Below, one piece after another: positions 22,481 through 34,590 of a stretch of 64,000 bases of DNA (positions are counted from its first letter, which is position 1; every line of letters starts with the position of its first letter). The notes below the pieces were generated by a model that was not told the origin of the DNA, did not search any database, and worked only from the letters and a program-made list of their open reading frames with translations. Source of the stretch: Apteryx mantelli. Its lineage: Eukaryota; Chordata; Aves; Apterygiformes; Apterygidae. The translations under genes were made by a program, and so were the position numbers. The stretch lies in the NCBI RefSeq assembly GCF_036417845.1, contig NW_027118693.1, positions 3,048,001-3,112,000 on the forward strand, in the 5' to 3' direction.

Positions 22481-25400
22481 GGAAGCCCTGGGGACACAGG
22501 TTCCTTGAGCAAACCAAGGAGATGCACATTCAATGGCTATAAAGGAAGTCTAGGAAGGAGATCACCTCACCTTGCTTGAGGGCAACAATTCAGGTGCTAA
22601 ACAGAGGAGCCTAGTGCCATATGAAATCTTCTAGGGTATCCAAGAAGTTTTGTGTGGCTAGCAGTTATGACAGAGAATCTAGCAAACATGCATGCTCTTC
22701 CAGAGTGTCACCCAGAAGCCAGGCATGTTACTGTGCAGGGAATCTCAGATGGAATTAAACACAAATATTGAGATTGAAGAAGTACTCCCTGGGTGTGTTG
22801 AATCTGGGTGTCTAAAGCTGAGCAATTTCTCTCAAGTCCTCTCAGAATCAAGGGAGGTGTAGGATTCAACCCAGCGTTGCACACATGGGCTTCCAGTGCA
22901 ACTGGAGATGCTGTTTGGTGTCCTGTTTGGCATCCAGCCACCACTCTAGAGAGAGGACAGATCTTCTATTGGTCCTGTGTCATAGCTACTGCGCCTATCC
23001 AGGTTTTTCAAAGCACTGAGGACGTTGCAAGTATTACCTGATGCCTGTGTGCGGGCAACTGAATCAGCGTCTTAGTCCATGCAGTCTGTGGAGTCTGAAG
23101 ACCAACTGATTAGCTCCTAAAGTAAACAACTTACCTTGGATAACTTACAAGAGGAATCTCACCCTAGCTGACTGGCTCAGATGGTGACATTCAAAGCGTA
23201 GATAACTAATTCTGCACAGATGAATCCCACTTCAGATGCTTCACTACAAGATACAGACAACCCCTGTTGAGCAACGACAGTTATCCACTCATCACTGTTC
23301 TATTTATCTGCTTGTCTGAGTGATAAAAGCCACACAAGGAACGAGGCCAAACAGTAGTCTGTCTATGTGAGTAAGTCTGCAATGTCTTAAAGTCACCTTT
23401 CAAAATTATTTAGGAAAGAGCTAGGACAAATCAAAGCTTGAGATTAATTTTGCCTCATTGCAGATGAAATTACAGTCCGGGCATCTTCACTTGAACTCGT
23501 AATCCATATTTCCTTTGCAATCATAGGAGAAAAATTGGCAGTCACAGGGCGTAAATCCCTTCACTCTACTGCAAATAACTAAAATAGGTCAGGGCCCATT
23601 TCCAAAGGGGCATTTTAAAATCTAGCTGTTGAAGAAAAATCTTCCTGAGAGCCTTGAAATCTTGGAACTTCTCTGCCTTTGGCTAGACATGCCCAAAATT
23701 GCTTCTGATGAGGGAGTTTCCCAAAATCTCAAGGATCTATAGAGCTGAGACACTGCCCTCCAGCCACCTTCTGTTTCGTGGAGGTACATTACAGTATTGA
23801 TTTGGACTTTGCCTTTTTGGGCTGACATGCCTTGCCTGCCCTGAGCTGCCTACAACGCAGATCTTTCCCCCTGAGCAAGTAGCTCTCACCTGTTCAGTAG
23901 TTAACATACAGAAATATGTGTGTCTATAAGCAGTTCCTCTAGCCAATTTTTGGTGTCTATTTTAGGAGAAGCTGGAGGAGAGGTGAGATGAGCTGAAGTG
24001 GGCTAAGGTGTCAGGGTAAAGAGACAACTGTATGCAAATGAACAAGTAAGAGAATCATCAAACGGCCCTCGTAACCCAGGTTCCTTCTGAAAAACCACAG
24101 CTGAATTCAAGAAAGAAACCCCTTCTGGCCAAACAGTTCAGGAAGCATTTCTTGATACAACTGTATTATCAAGGAGACTGTCAGACTTCTAATGAATATG
24201 AATTAAAAAAAAATGCAGCTAGCTTACTGGAACTTCATCATCTTCAAAATGCTTTATTTTTTGGATTCTCTTAATTCACTTTGTGACCAATTATTCATAC
24301 TACTTATTAGTAGGAACTGATGAATGAATTGCAAAAGAAAATGTTATTGTTCATTTGTTGGAATTCATTGAGGGAAATATATTTCCAACTTTACCTGTGT
24401 TAGTGGAAAGTCAGCGCGAAAGAAAGGGAAAGATGGGGATTTTTTTTTTTCCATTAAATTAGATTCTAAAGATTGTGTGAATACTTTGCCACTGCCTTCT
24501 GTGTCCTGCTATGTCAAAGCCTTTTAAAAATGTAGCAGAAATTTACAGATCACAAAAACCCAGCAATGTCTGTATTGGGTCACACATGGGACCTGTGCAA
24601 CCCAGACAAGTTTCTTTTGGTCGGGCCTCATTAGATGGTGATCTAGAGAAGGTAATTTTTCACTGTCAAGCCATTTAGGTCCTTTCTTACCCTATAGCCA
24701 TGTAATATGAGTTTGAGTTTTTGTACTGAGTTTGCAAGGCCTCAGGACTGCAGCTTCTCAGGCCTGCTCTGCCCGAACTTTTCTTGACCTGCCTGCAGCT
24801 TTTTAAAAGAAAAGTTTTAGCTTACTTCAGTTCTTACAGCAATAACAAGCAGTTGTTCTGTGTGGAATGCAATATTTACAACTCCCACATAATGATGCAG
24901 TAGAGAGAAATGCAGGCCTGGTGCAATAGCAGAAGCCTTGAGAAGTGCAGACACAGGATGTGGTGTAGAGGAGTACCGGCATGGGATGGCAAGAGACGGG
25001 GCACAGCTTGGCGCCGGAGACCCCGCAGCTACAGACCACTCACCAGTGGTCGGTGTAAGAAACGCACGCCTGGAGCAGGACACAACTGGTTTTAGGGTAA
25101 CAAAGAGAACAAAGCAACAGTATCGAACATAAGTAGAAGGTACCGTATGTGGTACTTTCAGAGATAACGTGGAGAGAGAGAGCAATGAAGAAAGAGCAAG
25201 GTGTAAAAAGTGTGTTAGCAAACACGTGAAAATGACCCCAAGTGGATACTAGAGTGAGGAAGAAGAAAGCACCAACCTGAACATCATCTTCCTCTCGGTG
25301 AAGGACTCCAGACGCTGACAACTCACCGCAACAACCCACCAACAGCACCAGAGTGAAACTGCCAACCTTAGGACTCAGGGTAGCAGGGGAAGGGTGAACG

Positions 25401-25560
25401 TAACACCAGGAAAAGTGGTAGGAACTGAAAAGTGTGCATCTAACAGTTTTAACTGTATTGGTATTATTTCTGTATTATATTTCTCTGTCTGTAATAGTTA
25501 GATCTGGACTGGTAATGATTCTCGGATTAGACTGCTAAGACATTCTGAATGGCAAAACAT

Positions 25561-25603
<43 letters not shown>

Positions 25604-28409
25604 CATGACTATATCCTAGGGCCAAACAGTCAGTACAGCGGTCCCAGGGAGGACCCAGAGCACTACTGCTCTGTAGTGTGGGCGCAGCCAGTCTGCTCTG
25701 GAGGGGGGCTGGCCTCAGCACTGGATCTTGTTGGTCTGCATTACTTGACTTAGAGGGTAGAGATTGCTCTCTGCAGCGTGCAGCAGTGTTGCATTTAGTA
25801 GTGTGAAGGCACCCACTTCATAAGTGGAGTACACTTTACCCACAGCTGCCCCAAGGTTTTCTTCTTGGATGGAACAAACCAGTTCACTCCAAGAGAAACT
25901 TGGGACTGAGCCATTATGCGCTTAGTGGAGACCATGGAGGCCCCAGACCCCAGGAGAAGCCAAGGGGCTAAACGCTTTGAGAGGGCAGATGTGATATCAT
26001 CTAAGCAAGTCTTTTGGTATCTCTCTCATGGTAGCAGAAGAAACTGTCATAATTCGGAAGTGACCCATCCATCAGTTCTGGGCACAGACACGAGGATGGA
26101 ATACTTTTCCTTTGGAAGGGTCTTGTGTCCACGAATTATTGAGGGAAGTTCTGGGTGTGAGCCAGGTGCCCAGGCATAGATGTCTGAGTCTGTTCTAGAC
26201 ACCTCTAGGCAATGCCTCAGGGTACTGGAGACATCTCTAAAGCTGTCAGAAATGACACAGAAGCTACGGGAATCCTGTGCCAGTGTGATGCGCTACCTGG
26301 AAGCCGAGTGGGATGCTCCAAATCATCTCCAATGCAAGTGGGCACCTGGGTTCAGACAGTCAAACCGTTCTTCTCAAGTTAGGTGACACAAGTCCCACAG
26401 CAGATGATCTTAAAGCACTGCCTGTGAACCTACCCTACAGGTGAGATGAATCACAAAGTATTTCTTCATGCCGTCACAGGTGATCTATGCAGCATTATCT
26501 ACACTACCTGTTTTAATCACTACAGTTCAGAAATTTAGCCTGTAGAGCTGAGTGGGCTGAGCAATTGGTTTCCCTACTGCCTGTAGAGGTCATGAGTGAA
26601 CCAGGCCCTCATGTTTCCCAAGTCTTCCTGCCTGAAAGGCCTCTGGCTTGTTCCTGGCTAGAGTCCAACAGTGAGGATAGAATTGTGATTCAAGTGCAAG
26701 TATGAATGCTTGAGTTATCACTAAATAGTTCCTGAATTTGTGAGGTCTTTAGAAAACATGGAGAAGCTGGGGAGGTTTTGACCCTAAAAGACCAGGAACC
26801 CCTGACACTGCAAAATCATGTTATACTCCTGTACCAAATTTCCTTTGTTCTAATGTCAGCTATTTTCCTCCTTCTCGGCCTTTTGCTGTTGGGCAGAAGC
26901 ATCTTCTGACATGTGACAATTTGTCCATCAGCAAATTTATCCTCGTCTTACTTCTTCTCTACCATCTTCCCCACAACTGGTTGTCACCAGTCTATAATGA
27001 ATTCAAATGGATTCTGCTACTAATTCTTCCAGTGCACCAAAACATGCTGAGTTTTACCTCCAGTTGCCTAACTGCTAGAGCACACCCAATACTATTCAAT
27101 TTGTGGCTGCTTGCCCTTGGGTATTTCTGCTAATAAAACTTTGCAAACTTTACTCTCCTTCCCCAAGAGAAATGCCAGTGGTTATCCTCTCAGGACCAGG
27201 CTGTGCAACATGCTCATCAGTTTGTCTGCAAATACATTCAGCAAGCCATAGAAACGCCTGGCTGCCACCTGCACAACTAAACTTCCTTGCTCTGCGTTGA
27301 ACAAGGAGACTGATAGGCAAAACTCTTGCTGACTCTGTGGTTATTGAACTGCTTGAATTTGCTACCTTTTTGAGCTGGTTTATCTTAAAGGGTCATTTGC
27401 ACTTTTCGCCACATATTTATGATGTCTGTGAATGGGGAAATAGGTGAAGACTGAAATTGCCATCAGCAGGGTGATGAAGAGATTAGATTGCTTGCTCTCA
27501 GAGGTTTGCTGCTGTCCCTGTCTTTGAAGATTTCCCTCAAATGTCCACATAGTAGTGGTACAGAGAAAAGGAAAGATACTCAGTGCAAGTTAAAGGGATT
27601 ACAGTGACCCACAAGCAATGACTCCCACCGATGAATTCTTTTCTCAGGCGTTCCTAAGATGTGGAGGTGAGCTCTCTCACTAGGACACCGCTCTCATTTG
27701 TGAAAGTAAAATGAAGCCAGCACAGAGACGTTGGAGATGGTGTCTGGAAAAATCCGGTAACTGAAAAGTAAGTATTTCTGACGGTCCCCATGAAGGGACA
27801 CTGCTGTTTTCTGGTACTTCTCTCTGGGAAGCAGCTGTTCCTGAATGTAACTTGCTTCTCCATAAGCCTGGATTTGTCCCTTATTTTTGGATCAAAAATG
27901 GATGCAAATCTATTTGTGTTTTGGCAATGCTTTTTTACTTTATTAGCTACCCATCATTCATGCTAGATCTGAGTTGAGTGCAGGAGGTTCTGATCCTGAC
28001 TAGACCCTGGGATTTAGGTTAGGGTGGCATTCTGTTCACCCAGCTTTGCCCGTTTAAAAGTTAGGAAGGTTCATCTGACTGGTCTTAGTCACCTCTTTTA
28101 AGATAACCTGAATGCTTGTCAGGAAGTCCCACTTTCCCTCCACTGAGGCTAAAGTCTAGGATGGCATCTAACTTGGGGCGTCTATGTTAAGGCAAGGGAT
28201 TCCCAGGCTCTTCTTTTTTGTCTCCCTGTGTTCCTATCTTCAGCATCCTCTTCAGTCTTCTCCACTCACATCTTACTGTTCCACCCTCTTATTATCATAA
28301 GTTATTTACTCCTTCAAAACAGTGTTCTCCAATGCAATTCAGAGTTGACTTTTCAGCACCTCCTAAAATGCACCAGCTCCCTTATTTTCTTCTCCTTCCT
28401 TGAAAATTA
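22481..28409. other. Large intergenic stretch between ORs
   Basis: This is about 5.9 kb without a recognisable gene. Pieces at 22,565-22,640, 23,040-23,260 and 26,180-26,430 carry words shared with other suspected copies of the unclassified repeat. A (CA)19 microsatellite lies at 25,562-25,599. The interval 24,817-25,370 has open frames of 134 and 102 codons on the minus strand, overlapping in different frames. Neither has a known domain. Confidence 0.4.
25562..25599. repeat. (CA)19 microsatellite
   Basis: An uninterrupted run of CA dinucleotides, the longest pure dinucleotide tract in the window. Confidence 0.97.
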
Positions 28410-28414
28410 GGAGC

Positions 28415-29387
28415 ATGACAGATACATACTTTGGAAACAGGACACGTGTGACGGAATTCATCCTCATTGGCTTCCTGAACCCCTTTGAAGTACAAGTCAC
28501 CTTGTTCATGTTGTTCTTCATTGTCTTTCTGGTGACAGTGGTTGGAAACTCTGTTATCATCGTGTTAACCTGCTCTGACTACCGTTTACAATCACCCGTG
28601 TACTTTTTCCTTTGCAACCTTTCCATCATTGAAATTCTCATCACTGTGACTGGTGCCCAAAATGATGGAAAACTTCCTCTCGGAGAGGAAGACAATTTCT
28701 TTTTATGGTTGCCTGGCTCAGAGCTACTTTTATTTCCTTCTGGGCACCACAGAGTATGTCCTGCTCGCTGTCATGTCCTACGACCGTTATGTGGCCGTAT
28801 GCTCCCCACTGCACTATAGCAACATCATGAGAAAGAAGGTCTGTATGTGGCTGGTAGTGGCATCCTGGCTGTGTGGATTTTTCTCCATTTTGGTCCCCAC
28901 AGTGATGAAGCTTCAGCTGCCATTCTGTGGTCCCAACACCATCAACCATTTCTTCTGTGATAGTGCCCCTCTGCTGCACCTGGCTTGTGCTGACATCCGG
29001 CTGCTGGAGTTTATTGATTTCATCATTTCACTGCCCATTCTGCTAGGTTCCCTGCTGCTGACTGTCTTCTCCTACTTCTATATCATCTGTGCCATTATCC
29101 GCACCCCTTCTGCCACAGGCAAGCAGAAGGCTTTTTCCACCTGTGCCTCTCATTTTACTGTGGTCACTATCGGCTATGGCACCTCAGTCTTTATTTATGT
29201 CCGTCCCTCTCAAACCAACTCCATGAACCTAAACAAAGTAGCATCTCTGCTCACCACTGCATTCACTCCGATGCTGAATCCTTTCATATTCAGCCTTAGG
29301 AACCAGAAGGTCAAGGAGGCATTAACGGACTTAGTCAGCAAGTGTGTAGGAGCTCACGGACTTGGCCTGAATTCACGGAGGGTTTGA
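28415..29387 (+). pseudogene. Olfactory receptor, OR6-like, one frameshift
   Basis: The N-terminal part (28,415 to about 28,645) encodes a typical OR start, 'MTDTYFGNRTRVTEFIL' (sequon NRT), GN in TM1 and 'LQSPVYFFLCNLS'. The remainder is in another frame from about 28,650. It runs from 'PKMMENFLSERKTISF' through 'MSYDRYVAVC', 'NHFFCDSAPLLHLACADI', 'KQKAFSTCASH' and 'PMLNPFIFSLRN' to a stop at 29,385-29,387. All later OR motifs, including DRY, are canonical. The only lesion I can see is the frame change near 28,640-28,655, in the TM2 to loop segment, equal to one extra base or two missing. It could be a recent pseudogene, a segregating allele or a sequencing error. A pyrimidine tract ending in AG lies at 28,409-28,410, four bases before the ATG. 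It is closely similar to the minus-strand OR at 19.5 kb. Confidence 0.9.
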
Positions 29388-29859
29388 ACTTGACTCCGCT
29401 GGAAGACTCACAGGTATGTGCTCAGAACACACTGTTTTCTTGCAATGAAACAGCTGACAGTATCCATAAACTCATCATCTCTGATGCTGCCCAGGCTGCT
29501 GACCTCCTCCCACAACTCCTTAGCTTGGCAGCACAGCCCCTCAACGAGCACACATCTCCTGCAGGCTAGAAAACCGTCTCTCACTGCTCAAGCCTCAGCA
29601 AGAGGCCCCAGGCACTCCCTGCAGCCCAAGACCTGCTGAGCTGCATCCTCCTCCTGGAGCTCCGTCTACATCAAAGCCTCTGACGTTGCAGGGTCAGTTG
29701 CTCCAAAGGCTATGGGGCACTGTGCCCTGTGGCACATCGCTACCATAGCTGAGGGTGTGTATCCTGTTCTGGGCAAAGGTGATGGTCCCCTTCTCTGTGC
29801 CCTGCTGCACAAACTGCTGCGCAAGCTGCTGTGTCTGTTGCCTGCCTCTGTTAGGTGCA
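29388..29859. other. 3' flank of OR, nothing recognised
   Basis: No gene or repeat is recognised with confidence between the OR stop and the CR1 copy that follows. Confidence 0.4.
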
Positions 29860-30505
29860 CTAACAGAACACCGACAGCATCCTGGGCTGCATTAGGAAGA
29901 GCATCTCCAGCAAGTCCAGGGAGGTGACCCTTCCCCTCTACTCAGCACTGATGAGACCACGCCTGGAGTGCTGTGTCCAGTTCTGGGCTCCCCACTACAA
30001 GAGAGACATGGGCATATTGGAGCAAGTCCCGAGAATGGCCGCAAAGATTGTTAAGGTTCTGGAGCATCTGACATACAAGGAGAGGCTGAGAGAGCTGGGA
30101 CTCTTTAGCTTGGAGAAGAGAAGGCTCAGAGGCAATCGTATCCATGTTTATGAGTATCTGTAAAGAATAAAGAAGGTGCAAAGAAGACGGAGCCAGACCC
30201 TTCTCAGTGGTGCCCAGTGACAGGAGCAGTGACAAGAAGCAATGAGCACAGACTGAAGCACAGGAAATTCCACTTGAACACAAGAAAGCACTTCTTTACT
30301 ATGTGGGTGGCTGAACATTGGAACAGGATTCCCAGAGAGGTTGTGGAGTCTCCATCTTTGGAGATATTCAACACCCAACTGGACAATGTTCTGAGCAACC
30401 TGCTCTAGCTGACATTGCTTTGAGTGGGGGGGGGGTTTGGACCAGATGATCTCTGGAGGTCCTTTCCAGCCTCAACTATTTTATGATTCTGTGATTCTGT
30501 GACAC
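29860..30505 (+). mobile_element. CR1 LINE 3' fragment with its terminal repeat
   Basis: The plus strand encodes the CR1 RT C-terminus: '[20 protein letters not shown]' near 29,930-29,985 and '[19 protein letters not shown]' near 30,080-30,140. It then continues through the 'HKFHLNTRKHF'-type region and 'VVESPSLEIF' to the 3' UTR, and ends in the diagnostic short tandem 'tgattctgtgattctgtga' (30,484-30,502). This is a 5'-truncated copy of about 640 bp. The frame is interrupted after 30,163. Confidence 0.92.
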
Positions 30506-33081
30506 TTGAAAAGCCTCCAGCAAGCCTGTGAACAGAGGCTTAGTTCAAAAGTAATAAACCTAAAATGTAGGTGTCCACTTATCATTAAAGGGCATGATTC
30601 ATTTAGCCACAGATGTCTGTTGCCATTGGAGATGCCCTGGGACACCTGAGATATCAAATGGAGCTGACAGAGATGATGCTGGGCCTTGGGAGACCCACGC
30701 TGTTCTGGAACACCTAGCTGAAGACCAGGGGAATATTTGGGGAATCTCCAACAACAATAGGCACCTGTGCTTAGAAAACAAAAGCCCACCTAAGTCCATC
30801 CAGGACTGTCATCAGAGCTTAGGCGCCTCCCTCCCAGGTTGACGCCCATGTGGTAAACACCCAAAGGTAGATAACGTAAATCCTGCCCTTCAAAATTTGC
30901 TCAGACTGCCCAACCAATGTTGAGCGGGGTTATACCGAGAGGAGATAGCCATTCCATATGATGCTGCAACCAGGTAGGAACATTTAGTTGAGGGTTGTTA
31001 TTAATTAGGGACAGCACTGATGTCGCGGATGAGTGAGGAGTGATGCACTTCACTTGTAAGAGAGAAGCAGCAATATATTTTATTGAGGTAAGATTGCATT
31101 GCACACAGAAATGCTTTATGCTGTTTGAGATTCCCTGGCTTCTTCAAGATATCTGCACAAGGCTGGCAGATTGTGTGCAGGTTCCACAGAGTCCCATGCT
31201 CTTTTGGGTGCAATACCCTGCGGTATAGAAATGGTACAAGGCACCTACATTGGGCTGAATCCTATCCAAAATGTCCAGCTGTTCTCTGGATCAAGCTAGC
31301 ACCATTGCATAGCAGCCTTATCTACCTTGTAGAGAAAAACCTCTGGCCTGCTGTCCTATCTTCCACCTCATAGGCTCAGAGTGTGCTTCATAGGCTACTG
31401 TGTATGTCTTTGGGATGCCCAGGGTTAAGGTGATGACGCTTTAAAATTACTCACCATAAGCAGAGAGGAAGAACAGAACATTTTAGGCTCTAACTGTGGT
31501 CCTTCTAGTCAAAAGAAGAAGTAAGAAAAAATTGAATGCTTTCCTGTCTTCACTCCATCTCTCTCCCTTGGAATATGCCACTATTCATTGCTATTTAGAA
31601 AACATGACAAAAGTTTCATACATATGTAGGAACAATTTTGAGGATTGAGGAAAACATTTTTCAGGCTGATCCTGATCATAATATGTTTGACTTCTTTATT
31701 CGAACTTATGCAGTAGGTGTAATTGCACAGTTTGGGCTAGTGGTCTAGGAGCGTATATGCTTGCGTTCATGAATGTATACACATAGAAAGCTACTTAATT
31801 GATAATCATCTTAGCTGGAAAGCTGTTATCATGAAGCAGAGTGAAAGCATTCTGGAGATTGCTGAATTATGAAGAAAACCATAACTCTATGATGATCAAA
31901 GACACTTTTCTCCATTGCATCCCTGCTGGAAACAGGATGATTTACTTCTGAAATTAATGGATCCAGCTGGTTTACCAACAGCTGTTCACATACCTGATAC
32001 CCTGATGTCATCCAGTGAATGTTTTCACTTCACTTGAGATCTCCTTTCACCAGATTTGAAAACATTCACTTCACTTCAAGTAGCTATCACTGTAGCTGAA
32101 CAGGTTATCCAGGGTTCCGATACTGTCAGCGAGAAGGAAAAGGCCTTTCTAGGGTGACCAGTTCAGCTTAAGACATTTATCTTTTTGATGAGTAGAATTT
32201 GGTGAGTTGAAACCTAAGGAAGTCGCTAAGTTGTTACATAAACCCAACCCAATCTACCTGTGTGTAACAACCAGCGTCACTTAACACCAGTTCATCCTGA
32301 GAATTTATTTTTCACTTTGTACAAAAAAATAAACATGAATTCTTATTCCCACTTTCTGTCTTCCAGCAACAAAGAGTTGATTTTCCCCTGTGGGAAAATA
32401 GTTGGAATGAGTAAAAGTTAGGTTTTCCTCATTTCACTTCTGTATGTTTATCTGTAAACTTGGAAATTGAAAGGTTTTTTTCACTGTTTGGTTTGGTATG
32501 TTTTTTTCAAAAAAAAAAAAAAGAATTTCTCTACAATGATATTTTTAAAGAGTTTTCTTTTTTTAATGGAACTTTCCAAAATTCCCCATTTCTGTTTGCC
32601 AAGAGAAACAAGGAGAAAAGTGAGCTTTCAGAACCATCCCGAATCCCTTCTACTCATTTAGCAGAGGGAGGAAGCCATTTCCTTGTGAGCTGCCGGGTAG
32701 ATCCAGCTGTGCGGGGGCAGTCTGAGCACATGTTTGGAGATAAAAAGAAGAATCGGATCCTCCATCATTACAATTCTCCACGGTTTAAATGAGCCAAACC
32801 ATGAATTCTCATCAGGCTGTTTCTGTTGAAAATTCCCTGTAGCAGGCAGATGGAGATAAAGCTTTACACAGTCGGAAATACTGAAAAGAAGCCTTGAACG
32901 AGCATCTCTAGATGACCATATGTGACAACTCAGTTGCTGGTAGGCATTTAAGATTCTTTCATGATAAAGGAAGGTCTCATTCAGTTGTAAGTAGTTTCTA
33001 CGTTCCTCTGAACAAATGTCTGCTTTGATGTGGGAATTGCACCCCAGTCTCCACTGACCGCACTGACTAGTTCTCCACTGA
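30506..33081. other. Intergenic with dispersed-repeat remnants
   Basis: No gene is recognised. Decayed repeat pieces lie at about 30,560-30,850 (copy B), 31,060-31,300 and 32,110-32,260. A run of 13 A lies at about 32,510-32,522. Confidence 0.4.
30560..30850 (+). repeat. Unclassified dispersed repeat, copy B
   Basis: This is collinear with copy A at 19,193-19,420 over the words 'gattcatt', 'gatgtctgttgccattgga', 'gatgccct' and 'atatcaaatgg'. The family is not recognised. It directly follows the CR1 tail at 30,505. Confidence 0.4.
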
Positions 33082-34590
33082 TCACTGTGGTGGGAGTGCA
33101 GACACCTTAGGTGGGTTCAAGACTAGCACAGATTTCAATGTTTTGCTCCAACCTGTGAGGGTACCAGGAGGGGACAGTTTGCACAGCTGCTCTTTGAGCA
33201 GCCTATTCATTCGCTCTATCAATTCTGCCCCTTGCGGATGGTAGGGTGTGTGATATGTCCAGGCTATTCCTCGCTCTCCAGACCAATTTTGAATGTCATT
33301 CCCTGTGAAATGAGTGCCCTGATCACTTTGGACTTCCACCTGGGAGCCATATAACCTAATCAAGCCTTCTAATGCCTTAGTGGTGTGAGCCTGGGTAGCT
33401 GCAGTGCAGGAGTGGGTGTACAATAGACCAGAGCAGGTATCTACAGTGGTCAGGACATAGCTGTGCCACTGGCTCTCCGGTAAAGGTCCAATATAATCAA
33501 TTTGCCAGACATAGAAAGGTTTTTGTCCTCTGTGGCTATAATGCTTTTTGGTGTGCAACCACTGTGGAGCTGAGCGGGTACAAGGGGGGCAACGCTGCCT
33601 GGCCTGTTTTTGTGCCGCTGGCAGCTGCCCCTCTGTGCACACTGCTGGCAGGGCAGTGGGTGTCGCGGGTCCCCCCCTGCACTCTCCGGGCTGCTCGCCG
33701 TGCTCACCCACCCCCGGGGGCTGCGTGCGCTGCTCCGGCTGCAGCTGCAGCCACCGCTGGAGCAGCTCTGCGCTGGGTTTTCTGTCCACCTCCCCCCATG
33801 GCACGCTGGCTCGCAGCAGGTCTTGGGACATAGTGCCACGACTCACCATTTCTTTCTTTTTCACGTTTACCTGCCTGTTTCCCAAGTTCCTATCTCTGCT
33901 AACGGAGGACACCTCTGCTAACTGAGATAGCAGCGCTGTGACTTCCCCCACTGTACCACCCCCCCCACCAATCACAGGTAGCACCATTGCTTTAAGATGG
34001 GGTGGGGCAGTTCGCAGCATCCTAGTCCAGATGGTTTTGCTCGTGGGGATCTGATCCGGTCCAGTAAACTCAGAGGAGTAAATTTCGGACAGCATTCCTA
34101 ATTGCTGCAGCTGCTTTATTCCTCCTGCCATAGCAGTCCACCTGGTGAGCCCGACATCGATGTCCACGGCAGTCGGCCAGGTTCACCGCACCATGCCCAG
34201 CACCCACTCCATTAGGGAGGGAAAATTTTCTGGTTTTGCTGCTGCAGGGTGCGGAGGGGGTTGCGCAGCCTGGCATCCTGGCACAAAGCCCCTGTCTTGT
34301 CAAGTTCCCCTCTAATAAAATAAACCACATCTGACCCAGCATCCCACAACCTTAACAGCCACTCTAGTAACCCTTCACGGGGCTGCTGCCTGTAGCGCCC
34401 CTGCTTATCCTGCAGCTCCGATGCTTTAAAATCACCAGCAGTTGTGGTCCCTTCAAATTGACTGCATGCAGTCTGGTAAGCCGCTGCTCTGCCACCGGCC
34501 AGGCAGCTGCCTCCCCTTCATGCTCTGGGTCTGACTCCGAACCAGGGAGGTCGTCACAGTCCCAGATATTGCCATCCCAAATATTCATTC
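33082..34590 (-). mobile_element. Endogenous retrovirus fossil, gag-like and integrase parts
   Basis: On the minus strand the right part (about 34,000-34,590) reads like retroviral gag, and the left part (about 33,090-33,600) like integrase. The integrase part shows 'WQIDYIGPLPESQWHSYVLT', 'VDTCSGLL', 'VQSDQGTHFTGN' and 'YHPQGAELIERMNRLLKEQL', covering the D, D and E regions of the catalytic triad. I do not recognise reverse transcriptase, envelope or LTRs here. The style is closest to the ERVL-like/class III elements known from birds, but that is by resemblance only. It is a partial, broken, old copy. Confidence 0.8.

Noticed and set aside
24817-25348. Overlapping 134- and 102-codon minus-strand frames
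   Set aside because: They use different frames over the same bases, show no recognised motif and have no start context or neighbours to support them.
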